64,000 bases of DNA, taken from NCBI GenBank assembly GCA_017560095.1, contig JAFYOU010000039.1, forward strand, positions 1 to 64,000, read 5' to 3'. Source of the stretch: Candidatus Gastranaerophilales bacterium (GTDB lineage Bacteria; Cyanobacteriota; Vampirovibrionia; Gastranaerophilales; Gastranaerophilaceae). Below, piece after piece: positions 7,564-16,414 of this stretch (positions within the stretch are counted from its first letter, which is position 1; each line of letters opens with the position of its first letter). The notes beneath the pieces were generated by a model that saw nothing but the letters and a program-made list of their open reading frames with translations, ran no database searches and was not told the DNA's origin. The translations under genes were made by a program, and so were the position numbers.

Positions 7564-8538
7564 CTATTTAACCTTTACTTTTGGAACTACACTCATACCT
7601 GAAATAATGTTAAATTCTTCTTTTTTGATTTCTTCATCAAAAACGATTTTAACAGGTATTCTTTGAACGATTTTTACAAATGAACCAACAGCGTTTTCTG
7701 GTGGAAACAAGCTTGATTTAGCTCCTGATGCTCTTTGAATTGAGTCAACGTGGCCTTTAAAAGTTTTTCCTTTGTATGCATCAACTTTAATTGTTACTTT
7801 TTGGCCCGGTTTCATATTGCCAACTTGATTTTCTTTGAAATTAGCTACAATCCAGATTTTATCTGGGACTATTGCAAATAACGGAGAACCAACAGAAACA
7901 TAACTACCTTTTTCAATTCTTCTGTTTGTTACAATTCCTGTATTTGGAGCAGTTACATTAGTGTAATCTAGGTTTAATTTTGCTTGGTTCATAATAGCTT
8001 TTAAGGCTTTTAAATCAGCGTCAGCAACATTTGAACCAGAGGCAAAAATATTTTCTTTAGCATGGACTTGACGAGCATTAACTGCATCATAGTTAGCTTG
8101 TGCTTTATCTAGCATTTGTTTTGAGATAGCACCTTCTGAGTATAATTTTTGATATCTTTCTAAGTCTAATTTAGCTAATGCAATTTCTGAATCTGCAGCT
8201 TTCAATGTAGCTTTTGCATTTTTTTGATTTAACAATGCCTTTTCGTAATTTGCTTTAGCTTGTTCATATCTTTCAATATAAACTTCATCGTCAATTTTAG
8301 CTACAATATCGCCTGCCTTCACTTCCTTGTTATCTTCGATATAGCTTTCAATAATATGACCAGATACTTTTGGAGTTACTTGGATAATATCGGCTTCTAC
8401 ATAAGCATCATCTGTTGATTGAAAATGACTTTCATGGAATATGCATCCAGTTCCTATAATTGCGGCAATAATTACAATAGGAATAATTATTTTTCTTTTT
8501 TTTGGTTTTTGTTCGTTGTTTTTAATATCTTCAGCCAT
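7564..8538 (-). CDS. EmrA/HlyD-type membrane fusion protein
   Basis: 324 aa. One N-terminal TM helix (about residues 18-33, IIIPIVIIAAIIGTGCIF). Then come a biotinyl-lipoyl-like domain (DDAYVEADIIQVTPKVSGHI), a coiled-coil hairpin of about 100 residues, and the second lipoyl half (TAPNTGIVTNRRIEKGSYV). This is the periplasmic adaptor linking the MFS exporter to the TolC-like channel. AAGGAG lies 6 nt before the ATG. Middle gene of the marR-emrA-emrB operon. Confidence 0.93.
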   Translation of the reverse strand: MAEDIKNNEQKPKKRKIIIPIVIIAAIIGTGCIFHESHFQSTDDAYVEADIIQVTPKVSGHIIESYIEDNKEVKAGDIVAKIDDEVYIERYEQAKANYEKALLNQKNAKATLKAADSEIALAKLDLERYQKLYSEGAISKQMLDKAQANYDAVNARQVHAKENIFASGSNVADADLKALKAIMNQAKLNLDYTNVTAPNTGIVTNRRIEKGSYVSVGSPLFAIVPDKIWIVANFKENQVGNMKPGQKVTIKVDAYKGKTFKGHVDSIQRASGAKSSLFPPENAVGSFVKIVQRIPVKIVFDEEIKKEEFNIISGMSVVPKVKVK

Positions 8539-8554
8539 TTTATACTCCTTTATA

Positions 8555-9010
8555 TTATATTTTTGTTTTTAATGTTTTTGAAATTAATTGAGTGAAATCA
8601 TGAAGTGCTTTAGTTATTTCATCTAGTTTTTCTTTGGAAAATTCTTTTTCGATTTGACTTTTTAAAGGTTCAAATAAGTCCATAGAATTTTTAGCTAATT
8701 TTTTACCTTTTTCTGTAATGGTTAAAATTTTAACAGCTCGATTATTTTTAATGGTGGCTTCAATTTTGATGAGCCCTTTTTCTTCTAACGATTTTGCTAA
8801 TTTTCCTGTATTTGCCCTGTCTTTTAAAAGAACACGAGCTAAATCTCTTTGGCAACAATCTTTTGTGTCATGTACAACCATTAAAGCTAGGTGCTCAGCC
8901 GCGCTTACGCCTATATTAATGTCTTTAAAGAATTGTTCAAACAATTTATCAAAATACTTTGCGCTTGAATTAATTTGATATATTAATGAATCTTCGTATT
9001 TTGTTTTCAT
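8555..9010 (-). CDS. MarR-family transcriptional regulator
   Basis: 151 aa with the MarR winged helix: AAEHLALMVVHDTKDCCQRDLA, then RANTGKLAKSLEEKGLI (recognition helix) and a wing rich in Lys/Asn/Arg. I chose the ATG at 9010, preceded by GTGGGG; an in-frame GTG at 9019 is part of that ribosome site. First gene of the efflux operon and divergent from the tolC-like gene. A perfect palindrome in between is the likely operator, so it probably represses both directions until a ligand binds. The CC pair near residue 52 could sense oxidants; that is inference. Confidence 0.9.
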   Translation of the reverse strand: MKTKYEDSLIYQINSSAKYFDKLFEQFFKDINIGVSAAEHLALMVVHDTKDCCQRDLARVLLKDRANTGKLAKSLEEKGLIKIEATIKNNRAVKILTITEKGKKLAKNSMDLFEPLKSQIEKEFSKEKLDEITKALHDFTQLISKTLKTKI

Positions 9011-9038
9011 GATCCCCACTTGTGTTGCTTAAAACAAT

Positions 9039-9056
9039 ATGTTGCTTTTGCAACAT
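9039..9056. promoter_or_regulatory. Probable MarR operator
   Basis: ATGTTGC TTTT GCAACAT, a perfect inverted repeat in the 97-bp gap between marR and the tolC-like gene. A second half-site (GTGTTGC) lies at 9022-9028. Position and symmetry fit a MarR dimer. Confidence 0.75.
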
Positions 9057-9107
9057 TAATATGCTACCATTCAATTATAAAAAATGCAATAAATTTTTGA
9101 GGAAAAT

Positions 9108-10466
9108 ATGAAAAAGCTATTAGCAACAACTGTTTTAAGTATGCTTGCAATTAATTTAATAATTGAACCGGCATGTGCAATTTTAGAAAGAAAAATTGAT
9201 AAACAAACAAAGCAAACAACAATTTTAGATACAGTTAATTTTGATTGGTGGAAAAAGCAAAATGATGAGCACCTTGAAAAATATATAGTTTCAGCAATAA
9301 ATAATAATTACGATATTAAAACCGCTGCGCTAAAAATTGAACAAGCACAGATTAATGTCATGTCCACTCGAGCGGGTCAATTGCCAACATTGTCAATTGG
9401 TGCAAGTCCAGCGTTAATAAAAATGCCTGAAACAACAAAAACAATGGGGTCGTTTGCGCTTCCTGTTATGGCAAGTTGGGAACTAGATTTGTTTGGAAAA
9501 AATTGGGATAAAACAAAATCTTCTAAAAAATTATTAAAAGGAGTTGAATCTCAAGCTGCGGCTAGTGATATTGCAATTATCGCTGCAGTTGGAAGTGTTT
9601 ATTATAATATAGTTAAACTTGATAAATTAATTGAAGTTCAGAAAGACTTGGTTAAAGACAGAGAGTCTATTTATAATTTAATGAAACTATCAAATGATGA
9701 AGGAATCGCATCAACTGCTGATATGATTCAGGCTGAAAAATCTTTTGTTATGTCGCAAAATGAACTTTTGGATTATGAAAAAGCTAGAAATTCTGCGCTA
9801 AATGCGTTGGCTATATTAATTGGAGATAGTCCAGAAAACAAAAAAGAATATTCTAGAATTTCAGCAGATGAATTAAATTTGCAATTCGACGTGCCAAGTG
9901 AAATTTCTTCTGATATCATCTCGTCTCGTCCTGATTATAAAGCATTGGAATATCAATTAGAAGCTGCAGGACTTGATGTTCGTGTTGCAAAGAAAGAGTT
10001 TTTGCCAACAATTAATATATTAGGTATGTTAGCTTTTGTTGCAACTTCTGCTGCTTCATCTATGAGCTTTGAAAATGCACTTGGTTTAGCTGCTGGAAGT
10101 GTTAATCTCCCAATATTTACTGGTGGTTTAAAAAAGGCAAATTTGAAGTTAAACAAAAATAAGTATGAGCAACTTTTAGCGCAATATCAAAAAACAAATT
10201 TAATAGCCATTCAGGAAGTAAATGATTCGTTGTATAACTTTAAATCTGATGAAGAAAAATTAAAAAACAATTCAAAAGCATATGAAATACAAAAAAAAGA
10301 TTATGGATATTCTGAGTTAAAATACGACGAAGGTGTAATCTCTAAGCTAGATTTATTGCAACAAAAAGAAGCGTTATTATATATGGAAAAGCTTCTTGCA
10401 AGCTCAAAAACCGATTGTTATATAGATAAAATAAGTCTATACAAAGTTACTGGAGCCAGGATATAG
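9108..10466 (+). CDS. TolC/NodT-family outer membrane efflux protein
   Basis: 452 aa. An N-terminal signal peptide (MKKLLATTVLSMLAINLI..ACA) is followed by two repeats of the OEP fold: long coiled-coil helices with ASWELDLFGKNWDKTKSS near residue 120 (family WxxDLFG motif) and IFTGGLKKANLKLNKNKY near residue 330 (second-half hallmark). It forms the trimeric outer-membrane channel for the adjacent EmrAB-like pump. No lipobox Cys is evident right after the signal. TGAGG lies before the ATG. Divergent from marR and sharing its operator. Confidence 0.92.
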   Translation: MKKLLATTVLSMLAINLIIEPACAILERKIDKQTKQTTILDTVNFDWWKKQNDEHLEKYIVSAINNNYDIKTAALKIEQAQINVMSTRAGQLPTLSIGASPALIKMPETTKTMGSFALPVMASWELDLFGKNWDKTKSSKKLLKGVESQAAASDIAIIAAVGSVYYNIVKLDKLIEVQKDLVKDRESIYNLMKLSNDEGIASTADMIQAEKSFVMSQNELLDYEKARNSALNALAILIGDSPENKKEYSRISADELNLQFDVPSEISSDIISSRPDYKALEYQLEAAGLDVRVAKKEFLPTINILGMLAFVATSAASSMSFENALGLAAGSVNLPIFTGGLKKANLKLNKNKYEQLLAQYQKTNLIAIQEVNDSLYNFKSDEEKLKNNSKAYEIQKKDYGYSELKYDEGVISKLDLLQQKEALLYMEKLLASSKTDCYIDKISLYKVTGARI

Positions 10467-10620
10467 TTTATAAGCAAACTTGCCAAATAAAATAAGCAAG
10501 AAAAACAAGAGCTTCAAAATGCAACAAATTATTTCAAGATCAAGGTTGCAGAGCTAGTTTGAGGTGTATTGATATATTGGATTCCAATATTGCTGATATT
10601 TAATCTGTAAGATTAATTAG

Positions 10621-10833
10621 GATGTTTTGATGGAAGATGAAGAATTTTATTCAATAGTGTTGCATGAAATCGGCCATGCGCTTGGGATTTTATCTTATAG
10701 TCCAAGCATAGGGGATGTAATGTATTTAGATACCAATAGTTATGCCAAGACAAGAGTTTTAAATAGGGATGTAAATACAGTAAAAGACTGTATGGCAATA
10801 TTTGATATTTTTCTTCTGCGCAAGGGAATTTAA
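10621..10833 (+). pseudogene. Truncated matrixin-like metalloprotease remnant
   Basis: Only about 68 residues remain: EFYSIVLHEIGHALGILSYS, DVMY Met-turn, then NRDVNTVK. These align with the C-terminal ends of the two intact paralogues directly downstream. The N-terminal two-thirds and signal peptide are missing. The third zinc ligand His is replaced (LSYS instead of the GHS of its paralogues). After RDVNTVK the reading frame diverges from the family ending. Most likely a decayed tandem duplicate. Confidence 0.72.
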
Positions 10834-10841
10834 AGTTTGTT

Positions 10842-11402
10842 ATGAAATCTGTACTTAAGATGGTTTTATTATTGTTGCTTTTATTTTCTTGTGTATATGC
10901 AAGAATAGATAATCGCACATACAATCATGTTGTTGATGTGCAAGTAATTTGGCTGAATCCAAAAAACATAAAAGTTTATATTGAAAAATCTTCTAAGTCC
11001 CATATTTTAGAGAATGCTTTTAAAATATGGGATAAAGCATTAAGAAATGATATGAATTTTGTTTTTGTAAGCAACCAGGAAGAAGCTGATATTTGTATTG
11101 ATTATACTGAAAAATTAAATGGTAATGCTGTAGGTGTAACTTATCCTAAGTATGTTAAGATTCAAGGGAAAATATATTTATATAAATCAAAAATTTTGAT
11201 TGCAAAAAAAGATTCAATTGGTTTTATTCAATCTGATGCTAAATTATTAAAAGTAGTACTTCACGAAATCGGGCACGCAATCGGAATTATTGGACATTCG
11301 AACAGTATAAATGATATAATGTATCCTACAACCGCAAGTACAAAAAATACATCTCCATCTTTAAGAGATGTTGACACTGTTAACAAGCTTTACGGGTTTT
11401 GA
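10842..11402 (+). CDS. Secreted matrixin-like zinc metalloprotease, 186 aa
   Basis: Signal peptide MKSVLKMVLLLLLLFSCVYA. Catalytic motif VLHEIGHAIGIIGHS near residue 147 and Met-turn NDIMYPT, as in M10-type metzincins. The third zinc His lies one residue later than the textbook HExxHxxGxxH spacing. A conserved upstream block (WLNPKNIKVYIEKS, AFKIWDKAL, FVFVSNQEEADICIDY) is shared with the next gene, so the two are paralogues. No propeptide Cys switch is seen. It overlaps the next gene by 4 bp. Likely cuts proteins in the periplasm or outside; the target is unknown. Confidence 0.82.
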   Translation: MKSVLKMVLLLLLLFSCVYARIDNRTYNHVVDVQVIWLNPKNIKVYIEKSSKSHILENAFKIWDKALRNDMNFVFVSNQEEADICIDYTEKLNGNAVGVTYPKYVKIQGKIYLYKSKILIAKKDSIGFIQSDAKLLKVVLHEIGHAIGIIGHSNSINDIMYPTTASTKNTSPSLRDVDTVNKLYGF

Positions 11403-12232
11403 TGATTAAAATATTTTTTTATTTTATATTTTTTATATTTTGTTTTCAAGTAAATGCTTTTGCTTCAGCCGATTATGAGGTTTTAAAGCAAGAATTAAAA
11501 AGTTGTAATTGGAAACTTGATTGTCATTATGAGTTACTTAAGAATTATAAACAAGAACCTTTGGCAAGATATTATTATGCTAAAGCTTTAATGATTGACA
11601 AAGATTATTATAAAGCAAAAGAAAATTTTGAAATTTTATTGTCTGATTCAAAATTGAGCCCAGGCTTTAGAAAAGCTGTTCAGGATGATTATGATAAAAT
11701 AAAGCAACAATTAAAAGATATGCATATTGCAAATAGTAATGATTATGGTAATTACATTGCTGATTTGGAGGCTTATTACACCTGGAAAAATCCTGCTAAT
11801 ATAAAAGTTTTTATTAAAGAATCGAAAAAAAAGGAGCTTTTTAAACAAGCTTTTCATAAGTGGGACTATGAATTATACCAACTTGTAAATTTTGAATATG
11901 TTTCTGATGAAAGCCAAGCCGATATAGTTTGTTGTTATGTTAAAGAAATTGAACATGAAGATTGGGTTGGGATTACGCGTTCTTATCGAATAAAAGAAAA
12001 TTATACCAAGGCAATCATTGAAGTTAAAACCGTTGATGAATATAATAATCCATACAATGACAAAGAACTTCTTTCTATTATACTTCATGAAATTGGCCAT
12101 GCACTGGGAATAAGGGGACATAGTAAAAATTTGAACGATATTATGTATTTTTCAATGGATACTTATAAAAATGGAACGATTTCTCGAAAAGATGTAAATA
12201 CAGTGCTCAGAATTTATAATTTAAAAAATTAA
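11399..12232 (+). CDS. Secreted matrixin-like zinc metalloprotease, 277 aa, with helical N-domain
   Basis: Signal peptide (about residues 1-22, ending NAFA). Residues ~25-105 form a helical, TPR-like segment (ARYYYAKALMIDKDYYKAKENFEILL). A metzincin domain follows: WKNPANIKVFIKES, FEYVSDESQADIVCCY, then ILHEIGHALGIRGHS near residue 230 and NDIMY Met-turn. Same one-residue-longer zinc motif as its neighbour. Starts 4 bp inside the preceding gene (ATGA-type overlap), so the pair is co-translated. Convergent with the 728-aa gene, overlapping it by 4 bp at the stop codons. Confidence 0.82.
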   Translation: MMIKIFFYFIFFIFCFQVNAFASADYEVLKQELKSCNWKLDCHYELLKNYKQEPLARYYYAKALMIDKDYYKAKENFEILLSDSKLSPGFRKAVQDDYDKIKQQLKDMHIANSNDYGNYIADLEAYYTWKNPANIKVFIKESKKKELFKQAFHKWDYELYQLVNFEYVSDESQADIVCCYVKEIEHEDWVGITRSYRIKENYTKAIIEVKTVDEYNNPYNDKELLSIILHEIGHALGIRGHSKNLNDIMYFSMDTYKNGTISRKDVNTVLRIYNLKN

Positions 12233-14415
12233 ATATATTTTTCTGCAGCTTTTAGGTATTTATCTGCTTTTGTCATCATTGCATCATATTCACTTTGTTG
12301 TTGAACACTCATTGTTGATTTTGGAGCAATAAATGCGCTTGATGGAATATATGTTGCACTATCTGCAGTATTTGAAGTTGTTGGAGTTGAATTGGTTTTT
12401 GGATTTGGTTGAACTTGAGCTGCTGGGCTCATATTTGTTTTATTGTTTAATCTATTTTGATTTGCAGGACTTAAAATTATGCCTTGGCTAGCTGGACTTT
12501 TTGGTGGTTCTATATATTGAACTTCTTTGCCATCTAATAAATCTAAAATTAATTTTGGATTTTGCTCTATTGTGTAAGCTAACTTCGCATCGCTTTGAAG
12601 TCTTTGCATGGCGGCAGGATTTTTTTGCATTTTTTCCATTAATTCGCCTTGAGTGATTCCAAGTTCTGGAATAATTTGTTTTTTTTGTTCTTCAAGTTGC
12701 GCTGCCTTTTGTGCTTCTTCTTTGTTGTAGGGTTTTCCGAAGATTTTTTGCACCAATTTTTCAATTGGTTTGCTTATCATGCCTGAAAATACAAACATAA
12801 TCATTGCAAACCTGAAAGCGCCACCTGTAACTTTAGAAAGTGCTTTTGAATTTGGTTGTAAGCCCATTGCAAATAAATTTCCAATCCATCTTAATGGAGT
12901 TTTTAATATGCCATTATCTTTTATTTTTGATAAGTTAGCAATGCCATAGGTGATTGCACCAGCTGTTGGCATAACAACCGTCAAACTTCCAATATCGCTT
13001 GCAAAACTACTAGCTAAAGTTGCTGCTTTTTGTTCTTTTGGTGCTTCTTGAACACTATTAAATAAGCTAATAAATGACGGAATAACAATTGCATTAATTG
13101 CTGCGGCATCACAAACATAATTTGAGATTGATTCTGTTACAATTGTTGGTGCTGCTTGAACAAATTTCCCTGCAGCGGTTGTAGCTAAATCACCGTTTAC
13201 TGTATTGAATTTAATTAAAGCACTTCCAAGATTTGCTCTTGAAACATTTTTCCATTTATTACCACGAATTTTGTGTCCTAATTTATCAATCCAATTAGTT
13301 AAACCCCAAGAATCCATACCATGACACATTAAAATGTCAGAAAATTCGTCACCTTTTTTTCCTTCTTGAATTTGTTTGAAAAAATCAAGAAGTTTTTTGT
13401 TGTCTTTATCGCCAAAGCCTTGAGCTGCTCTTATATTTTTAGTTAAGTTTGAAGCAAATTCAACCCTGTCGTTTGCATCATCCAGAATAATTGTTTTGAA
13501 AGTATCTTCTAAATCAATATTTCCAATCAATTTTTCTAATATTTTTTTGTCTTCCATGGCTCTATCGAGAACTTCGTCGATAAATTTTCCAGCAGCAGGA
13601 GTATTGAAATCCATTCCTTGTAAACATTCAAGTAAAGATTTGCTAATTGTGCCATCAGCAACCATTTGAGTTAATTCATTAGCAGGTTTTTTGGCGAGCT
13701 CAATTAAATCATCTTTAGTTTTACCACTTGTTGAAATAGCTTTAACAAATTCGAAGGCTTTTTTAAAGTCTACATTGTGTGTTTTTCCATTTTTTATGAA
13801 GGTTAATAATTCGCTTGCGTCTTTTTTTGTGAAATTTTTAGCAATATCTTTTTGTCTTCCATAAAAAATACCTTGCATAGATTCAATTACAGCACAAGAA
13901 AATTGATAAACAATTCCGGAACATTGAGCTCTTGCCATTGGATTTTTAGCTTTAATTTTGCTTCCATTGGCTAGGTCACTAGAAATGCTTTTGAACAAAG
14001 GAATTTTTTTAATTGGTCCAGTAATATAGTTTTTTGTAAAGCTAGAAATTTTTTCTCCAATTTCACCAATCCATTTTCCTTTACCTTTTTGTAAAAATTC
14101 ATCTACTGCAATACCTAATTGAGCAGTATGTTTTGATGTTTTATTTCCCAAAAGTGCAAAACCGGCAACAGTTAAAGCAGTTAAACCAACAGATTTGAGA
14201 AATTTTTTAGGATCTTCTACACCAAGATTTTTTAAAATTCTAAAAACAAAGTTGTCTTTAACTTGTTCACCAGCTTTGGAAGCAATTTCAACAGTGTCTT
14301 GTTTTAATTTTTCTGTATCAATTGCAGTGAAATTTTCCTGAGATTCAATTCTTTTTTGAAGCTCAGGATTAATTTGACTATTATTTGTTGTTAAATTGCC
14401 AAATGAGATGCTCAT
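12229..14415 (-). CDS. Lineage protein of unknown function, 728 aa, membrane-associated
   Basis: No family recognised. The N-terminus MSISFGNL carries the '[IV]SF' tag seen on other local proteins. Hydrophobic segments lie near residues 90-110, 435-455, 475-500 and 545-570. Long helical Lys-rich stretches lie between them, and residues 640-705 form a Pro/Asn/Thr-rich linker (SPAAQVQPNPKTNS) before a short C-terminal helix. No signal peptide. A 24-aa microORF with a strong ribosome site lies 34 nt upstream on the same strand. The general layout (soluble helices around Gly/Ala-rich hydrophobic segments) is reminiscent of the 326-aa protein at 50763, but I cannot show homology. Confidence 0.75.
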   Translation of the reverse strand: MSISFGNLTTNNSQINPELQKRIESQENFTAIDTEKLKQDTVEIASKAGEQVKDNFVFRILKNLGVEDPKKFLKSVGLTALTVAGFALLGNKTSKHTAQLGIAVDEFLQKGKGKWIGEIGEKISSFTKNYITGPIKKIPLFKSISSDLANGSKIKAKNPMARAQCSGIVYQFSCAVIESMQGIFYGRQKDIAKNFTKKDASELLTFIKNGKTHNVDFKKAFEFVKAISTSGKTKDDLIELAKKPANELTQMVADGTISKSLLECLQGMDFNTPAAGKFIDEVLDRAMEDKKILEKLIGNIDLEDTFKTIILDDANDRVEFASNLTKNIRAAQGFGDKDNKKLLDFFKQIQEGKKGDEFSDILMCHGMDSWGLTNWIDKLGHKIRGNKWKNVSRANLGSALIKFNTVNGDLATTAAGKFVQAAPTIVTESISNYVCDAAAINAIVIPSFISLFNSVQEAPKEQKAATLASSFASDIGSLTVVMPTAGAITYGIANLSKIKDNGILKTPLRWIGNLFAMGLQPNSKALSKVTGGAFRFAMIMFVFSGMISKPIEKLVQKIFGKPYNKEEAQKAAQLEEQKKQIIPELGITQGELMEKMQKNPAAMQRLQSDAKLAYTIEQNPKLILDLLDGKEVQYIEPPKSPASQGIILSPANQNRLNNKTNMSPAAQVQPNPKTNSTPTTSNTADSATYIPSSAFIAPKSTMSVQQQSEYDAMMTKADKYLKAAEKYI

Positions 14416-14449
14416 ATATTAATAAAGTCCTGTAAAGTAAAATAATTGC

Positions 14450-14524
14450 CTAAATTGCTCGATAAGTTTTATCGTATTCATTAACTTTTGTAATTACATT
14501 TGAAATAAATCTAATAATTGCCAT
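14450..14524 (-). CDS. 24-aa microORF upstream of the 728-aa protein gene
   Basis: Encodes MAIIRFISNVITKVNEYDKT followed by YRAI and a stop. GGAGAG sits 7-8 nt before the ATG, one of the better ribosome sites in this region. It ends 34 nt before the 728-aa gene on the same strand and is probably the first cistron of that transcript. It is amphipathic and could be a microprotein or a leader peptide. The start signal is the evidence; function is unknown. Confidence 0.5.
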   Translation of the reverse strand: MAIIRFISNVITKVNEYDKTYRAI

Positions 14525-14587
14525 ATTTTCTCTCCAATATAAATATCACTCTTTTATATATAAAGTATTTGTAGAGAAAAAAATTGC

Positions 14588-15889
14588 TTAAAGATTATTA
14601 ATTATTTCGCGAATTTCATCAAAACTATAATAATCTTTTAAAGTATAAATTTTCATATCTTTGTTTAATCTTTGAATATCATCTAATGTTTTTCCATCTA
14701 GGAATTCATTTGTATAACCTTCACCATTCTTTTTAAGCATAACGGATGGGATGATAAGATTTGAAATGTTTTTGCCTTTAATTGTTTCGATAATATCGCT
14801 TGCGGTGATTAAGCCTGCAACATTGATATCTTCGCCAAAAAATTGATTTTTAATTCCAATTACTTCAAATTCAAGATTTTTAATTTGAATTTGTTTTGCA
14901 AATTCACTAAATAGTTTGGCTGGACTGGTAGCAGTTGCTATTGTTAGTTTTGTTTTATTTTTTAGTTTTTTCTTTAATTTTTTAAAGTTTTTTTTAAAAC
15001 TATCTTTTAAAAGTCTAATTGCTCCAACTCCATCTTCAATTTGCAAGAATTCGCCATAATATTTTTTATCTGGTACTTCTTGATTTGTTAATAAAAAGAA
15101 TTCATCTGAAGCCATTGCAATTTGCTTTTTGACTTTTTTATTAAATTCTTCAACCAATTTAATTGTTTCAAGTGCAACTTTTTTATCAACTTTTTTTAAT
15201 TCACCTTCGGGGCGATATTTTGAAATTCCAACAGGAACAATCGCAATTGATTTAATAATTGATTTAAATTGAGCTAAATCATCTAAAGTTCTTTTTAATT
15301 CAGTTCCATCATTAAATCCTGGACAAAGAACAATTTGTGCATGAATTTTGGTTTTTAATTTTTTAAACCTTTTTAATTGTTCAAGAATTTTACTTGCATT
15401 TGGGTTCTTGGTCATTTTAACCCTTAATTCTGGGTTTGTTGTATGGATGGAAACAAATAAAGGTGAAATATGATATTGTTCAATTCTTTGCCAATCATCT
15501 TCTTTGAAATTTGTTAAAGTAACGTAAGTTCCTTGAATATAAGATAATCTCCAGTCGTCATCTTTAACATATAACGAATCTCTTAAACCTTTTGGTTGTT
15601 GATCAACAAAGCAAAAAATGCAATGATTTTGACATCTTTTTAATTTATCAAAAACAGCAGAAGTAAAAACAATTCCTAAATCTTCATCAAAATCTTTTTC
15701 AATTTCAATTTCTTCAAGTTCTTTGTTTTTGTGTTCAACTAAAAGATTAATTTCTTCGTCGTTAATAATGTAGCTATATTCAATAATATCTTTTGGCTCT
15801 AAATTGTTAATTTTTAAAATCTTATCTTCTTTTTTGATGCCGATTTCATCAGCAATTGAACCAGATATAACTTCTTCAACTATCATCAT
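14588..15889 (-). CDS. Radical SAM protein with N-terminal PDZ domain (DUF512 family)
   Basis: 433 aa. Residues 1-60 are PDZ-like (VEEVISGSIADEIGIKKEDKI). The Fe-S/radical SAM motif CQNHCIFC is near residue 88, followed by DQQPKGLRDSLYVKDDDWRLS and the DUF512 C-terminal half. Members occur in anaerobes and cyanobacteria; the reaction is not known to me. Its start overlaps the stop of the PadR gene by 4 bp, so they form one operon, transcribed away from the GT-C cluster. Confidence 0.9.
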   Translation of the reverse strand: MMIVEEVISGSIADEIGIKKEDKILKINNLEPKDIIEYSYIINDEEINLLVEHKNKELEEIEIEKDFDEDLGIVFTSAVFDKLKRCQNHCIFCFVDQQPKGLRDSLYVKDDDWRLSYIQGTYVTLTNFKEDDWQRIEQYHISPLFVSIHTTNPELRVKMTKNPNASKILEQLKRFKKLKTKIHAQIVLCPGFNDGTELKRTLDDLAQFKSIIKSIAIVPVGISKYRPEGELKKVDKKVALETIKLVEEFNKKVKKQIAMASDEFFLLTNQEVPDKKYYGEFLQIEDGVGAIRLLKDSFKKNFKKLKKKLKNKTKLTIATATSPAKLFSEFAKQIQIKNLEFEVIGIKNQFFGEDINVAGLITASDIIETIKGKNISNLIIPSVMLKKNGEGYTNEFLDGKTLDDIQRLNKDMKIYTLKDYYSFDEIREIINNL

Positions 15890-16377
15890 AATAATTTAAT
15901 TAATCCATTTACTTCATCTAAAGTTATTTCAACAGTTTTCTTTTGGGTATCTGTCAATTGAATATATTCGTTTTTTAAACCACGCTCAAGTTTGATTTTA
16001 TATAGTTCAAGTTGGTTTAGTAAATTTTCTTTAAATGTTAAAAGCTCATTAATGCTTAAAACGTCTGAACAATAAAGTGCAATTTTTGCATTATTTATAA
16101 CATGATAAGGATTATTTAATTCAACTCTTTGAAGTTCTTCAATTAAATGTTTTTTTCCTCCAGATGTTATTGAATAAATCTTAGATAACATTCCGCCATC
16201 TGACATTTTTTCGCTACATTCAACACAACCCATTTTTTCAAGACGTTTTAGCGCAGGATTTATTGTCCCTGTGCTAGTTTTTAAATAACTAAAAAATAAT
16301 TCATCAATAATTCTTCCAACTTTATAGATTGTTGAATCGTATTTATTTAAAACATACAATATTACAATTTCTATCAT
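15886..16377 (-). CDS. PadR-family transcriptional regulator
   Basis: 163 aa. N-terminal winged helix: EIVILYVLNKYDSTIYKVGRII, then TINPALKRLEKMGCV and YSITSGGKKHL, which are PadR hallmarks. The C-terminal helical dimerisation segment belongs to the Vir_act_alpha_C-like group. Divergent from the first GT-C gene across only 37 bp, so binding there would affect both. TGT-TAAGAT ends 6 nt before the ATG and no ribosome site is present, predicting a leaderless mRNA. Confidence 0.85.
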   Translation of the reverse strand: MIEIVILYVLNKYDSTIYKVGRIIDELFFSYLKTSTGTINPALKRLEKMGCVECSEKMSDGGMLSKIYSITSGGKKHLIEELQRVELNNPYHVINNAKIALYCSDVLSINELLTFKENLLNQLELYKIKLERGLKNEYIQLTDTQKKTVEITLDEVNGLIKLL

Positions 16378-16414
16378 GTTTTCATCTTAACATAATTTTT
16401 GCTATATTGAAATT
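16378..16414. promoter_or_regulatory. 37-bp divergent promoter region, both leaderless type
   Basis: Minus strand: TGT-TAAGAT at 16392-16384, 6 nt before the padR ATG (16377). Plus strand: TGC-TATATT at 16400-16408, 6 nt before the GT-C ATG (16415). The two -10 elements are separated by 7 bp, so the promoters must compete for polymerase and PadR would control both. Confidence 0.65.

Noticed and set aside
10842-12232. Toxin-antitoxin or phage-like module
   Set aside because: Both proteins have signal peptides and metzincin motifs; no antitoxin or phage genes nearby.
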